A DNA stretch of 64,000 bases from Flexithrix dorotheae DSM 6795 (GTDB lineage Bacteria > Bacteroidota > Bacteroidia > Cytophagales > Flammeovirgaceae), in NCBI RefSeq assembly GCF_000379765.1, contig NZ_KB903434.1:124001-188000 (forward strand). The letters run 5' to 3'. Of the stretch, positions 62,215-64,000 are shown piece by piece; the stretch's first letter is position 1, and each line of letters begins with the position of its first letter. The notes beneath the pieces are model-generated. The model was not told where the DNA came from, made no database searches, and saw only the letters and a list, made by a program, of their open reading frames with translations. Position numbers and translations under genes: made by a program.

Positions 62215-62607
62215 TTAACTTTCCCCTGATAATAATTTTTCCAAAAAAGGTCTGTCAGCCGGTGCCATGTTCAAACTATTCAGGTCTTCCGGTACTACCC
62301 ATTTGAAAACATCATGGTCAACCAGCCTGATTTCTCCTGAAAGAAATGTGGCATGATAAGCCATGAGTTCAACGGAAATATTCGGATAATGATAAAGAGA
62401 AGTTTCAATATACTTTCCTACTTCAACTTCAATAGAAAATTCCTCAAATAACTCTCTTTTTAAAGCCTGTTCCGGTGTTTCTCCAGTCTCCATTTTCCCC
62501 CCGGGAAATTCCCAAAAACCAGCTAGCGATTTACCCGGCTTTTTTCGTGCGACAAGTATTTCACCCTCCCTTACTACAATTCCGGCAACTACTTTAATAG
62601 GAAACAT
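62215..62607 (-). CDS. mutT: NUDIX hydrolase, MutT type
   Basis: A NUDIX pyrophosphatase of about 130 residues that resembles 8-oxo-dGTP diphosphatase, which removes oxidised nucleotides from the pool. The strand pattern VVAGIVVREGEILVARKKPG and the following FPGGKMETGE match MutT. The NUDIX box (GKMETGE...RELFEEF) keeps the catalytic R-E-x-x-E-E, but the usual late glycine is serine. I chose the ATG at 62605-62607 (MFPIKVVAG). The frame also opens at 62643, which would overlap the HupE gene by 23 bp. Confidence 0.85.
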   Translation of the reverse strand: MFPIKVVAGIVVREGEILVARKKPGKSLAGFWEFPGGKMETGETPEQALKRELFEEFSIEVEVGKYIETSLYHYPNISVELMAYHATFLSGEIRLVDHDVFKWVVPEDLNSLNMAPADRPFLEKLLSGES

Positions 62608-62620
62608 ACCATTCAGAATT

Positions 62621-63205
62621 TTACCAAAAGATATTTCTTTCAAAAATCATGGTGAGGGCAATTCCTCCGGCAGCACCCGATAACAACAGATTCCACTCCC
62701 TTTTTTGCATACGGCCTATCTGCACAAACAAAAGTGCGAGGATTAAAATGACAAATACAATAAAAATCTGTCCAACTTCCAGACCTACGTTAAATGCGAG
62801 CAATTGCCAGAATATACCGGAATCATCTCCCAGCAGACTACGGAGGTAATTAGAAAAGCCAAGTCCGTGAATTAACCCAAAAAATAAAGCCACCAGGTAT
62901 CTTTGGTTTACATTTTTGGAATGTGCTTCTTTTCTGAAAAAATAATTAAAAACTGCAGTGATAAAAATGGTCACAGGAATGAGAAATTCTACCAAATCGG
63001 TGCTGATACTCACAACTTTTAGAGAGGCCAAAGCCAGCGTTACTGAATGACCAATGGTAAATGCAGTCACTAAAATTAATACCTCTTTCCACTGAGAAAA
63101 ACTGTAGATGGCACACAAGGCCAGTATAAACAAAATGTGGTCATAGCCATTGATATCTGAAATGTGTTCGAAGCCTAATTGAAGAAAAACCCAAAATTCT
63201 GACAT
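62621..63205 (-). CDS. HupE/UreJ family membrane protein
   Basis: A 194-residue protein with six or seven hydrophobic helices. The family signature reads GFEHISDINGYDHILF near residues 11-26, corresponding to H-x5-G-x-D-H, with further histidines in FTIGHSVTLAL and LIHGLGFSN. HupE/UreJ proteins are nickel or cobalt permeases in characterised cases. No hydrogenase or urease gene is in the window, so the metal and role here are open. It is upstream of mutT on the same strand and divergent from the DUF6702 gene. Confidence 0.83.
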   Translation of the reverse strand: MSEFWVFLQLGFEHISDINGYDHILFILALCAIYSFSQWKEVLILVTAFTIGHSVTLALASLKVVSISTDLVEFLIPVTIFITAVFNYFFRKEAHSKNVNQRYLVALFFGLIHGLGFSNYLRSLLGDDSGIFWQLLAFNVGLEVGQIFIVFVILILALLFVQIGRMQKREWNLLLSGAAGGIALTMIFERNIFW

Positions 63206-63386
63206 TTTTTTGTGTTATTTAAGTGTTGAAATCCATTTGAGAAGAGATATAATCATTGCTATTCATAATTGAATTCAGGCAAATGAATAAAAATAATTTT
63301 TGCCTAACTGATTACTTATAGTAAGTTTGGCAGCAAAAATATAATTTTTGTAACCTACTCGCACCAGAATTTTTAAATTTTAGGAA

Positions 63387-63872
63387 ATGCCACTTTTTAT
63401 TATTGTTGCCTTAATAAAGCTTTTTACAATTCTTCATCCAGTTCATATTTCACTTACCCAAATGGACTATAATGAAAAGAATAAATCAATCGAGTTAACC
63501 CATAAAATTTATGTGGACGATTTTGAATTGGCCTTAAAACAATATGATGATTTGGAGTTTAGGTTGGGTACTGAAAAGGAAATGGCAAATTCGGATCAAT
63601 TTATACAGAAATATATTGATGCCACCATGAAAATATATCTTGATGGTGAGGAAAAACAGGCCAATTTTATTGGAAGAGAAGTGGATTTTGAAGCAATTTG
63701 GATTTTCAGGGAGATTAAAGATGTGAATAATATTGGCGATCTGGTTATAGAAAACAGTATTTTAACTGATCTCTATGACGATCAAAAAAACATTTTGCAT
63801 TTAAAATATCTGGAGGAGAAAAAAAGCTTTTTGTTTAAAAAAGGGAATACACGGGAAGAAGCAAATTTTTAA
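63387..63872 (+). CDS. DUF6702 family protein, probably periplasmic
   Basis: This 161-residue protein has a short N-terminal hydrophobic segment (FIIVALIKLFTIL) that may be a signal peptide. The segment HPVHISLTQMDYNEKN begins the mature domain and matches DUF6702 proteins. These often neighbour HupE/UreJ in Bacteroidota, as here. The rest is acidic and beta-rich. Function unknown. Its stop codon overlaps the stop of the converging edge gene by 4 bp. Confidence 0.72.
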   Translation: MPLFIIVALIKLFTILHPVHISLTQMDYNEKNKSIELTHKIYVDDFELALKQYDDLEFRLGTEKEMANSDQFIQKYIDATMKIYLDGEEKQANFIGREVDFEAIWIFREIKDVNNIGDLVIENSILTDLYDDQKNILHLKYLEEKKSFLFKKGNTREEANF

Positions 63873-64000
63873 CCTTTTGGTTTTTCCACATTAATAAATA
63901 ATTCATTTCCTGCCCGGGGAGGAATACTGTTATAACAGATCTCAAATACATTAATCTTAAATGCATTTTTAAAAAGTGGTAGATAATCCTCCCTGTTTCC
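63869..64000 (-). CDS. C-terminal fragment of a gene continuing beyond the window
   Basis: The minus strand is open from the window edge to a TAA at 63869-63871, giving 43 residues ending FINVEKPKG. Composition (EDYLPLFKNAFKIN) is protein-like, and the frame fits a gene converging with DUF6702. The start and family lie outside the window and are not assigned. Confidence 0.5.
   Translation of the reverse strand, partial: GNREDYLPLFKNAFKINVFEICYNSIPPRAGNELFINVEKPKG

Noticed and set aside
1-64000. Search for tRNA genes, CRISPR arrays, prophage genes and insertion sequences
   Set aside because: No T-loop and acceptor-stem pairs, spaced repeats, integrases or transposase-length frames were found by eye; small or divergent ones could be missed.

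Overview
This window comes from an AT-rich member of the Bacteroidota, most likely order Cytophagales. The evidence is the gene content: a eukaryote-type GT3 glycogen synthase, fused SecDF, DUF4199, DUF6427 and DUF6702 proteins, and an ArgE-like deacylase next to argH. Several start sites also sit just downstream of TAnnTTTG boxes, the Bacteroidota sigma factor -7 motif. Most genes are housekeeping or central metabolism, interleaved with small secreted proteins and lipoproteins of unknown function. I found no tRNA, rRNA, CRISPR array, prophage or intact insertion sequence.

Layout. 0-16 kb: a CBS protein, a malonyl-CoA-synthetase-like enzyme, hemA with an isolated nuoA, aroC, an APP1-type HAD phosphatase, glycogen synthase, a PyrR-like phosphoribosyltransferase, a degenerate receiver, fabD, an Ldh2-type dehydrogenase and a glycosyltransferase. 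15.7-24 kb: an acyl-CoA dehydrogenase, tsaE overlapping an alanine-dehydrogenase-like gene, uvrA and pckA. 24-29 kb: a redox and signalling block made of a histidine kinase with a cyclic-nucleotide-binding-like sensor, a receiver/glutaredoxin-like/thioredoxin-reductase-like fusion, and a divergent iron-sulfur protein with a small-molecule kinase. 29-43 kb: a phosphate transporter, argE-argH, secreted unknowns, a CPA2 antiporter, purE with a putative zinc peptidase, and secDF. 43-52 kb: accessory genes, including a GH5-like lipoprotein and a 941-residue AAA/TPR/LuxR regulator followed by a TPR protein. 51.8-58.4 kb: a minus-strand nucleotide-sugar locus (rfbF, UXS-like dehydratase, UDP-glucose-dehydrogenase-like, RmlC-like epimerase, SAF-domain dehydrogenase, GT4). 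59-64 kb: DUF3137, rbfA, DUF6427, mutT, HupE/UreJ, DUF6702 and a partial gene at the edge.

Three points deserve most attention. The sugar locus begins with a CDP-glucose-forming enzyme but lacks the usual CDP-glucose 4,6-dehydratase, and it contains a homoserine-dehydrogenase-like SAF protein with no assigned step. The alanine-dehydrogenase-like protein has lost the two residues (Lys75 and His96 of the Mycobacterium tuberculosis enzyme) that define that activity. The kinase-regulated thioredoxin-reductase-like fusion lacks every expected redox cysteine. There are also unexplained non-coding elements: a 32-nt dispersed repeat present twice, a perfect 19-bp inverted repeat between divergent genes, and GC-rich hairpin islands that look like REP debris.
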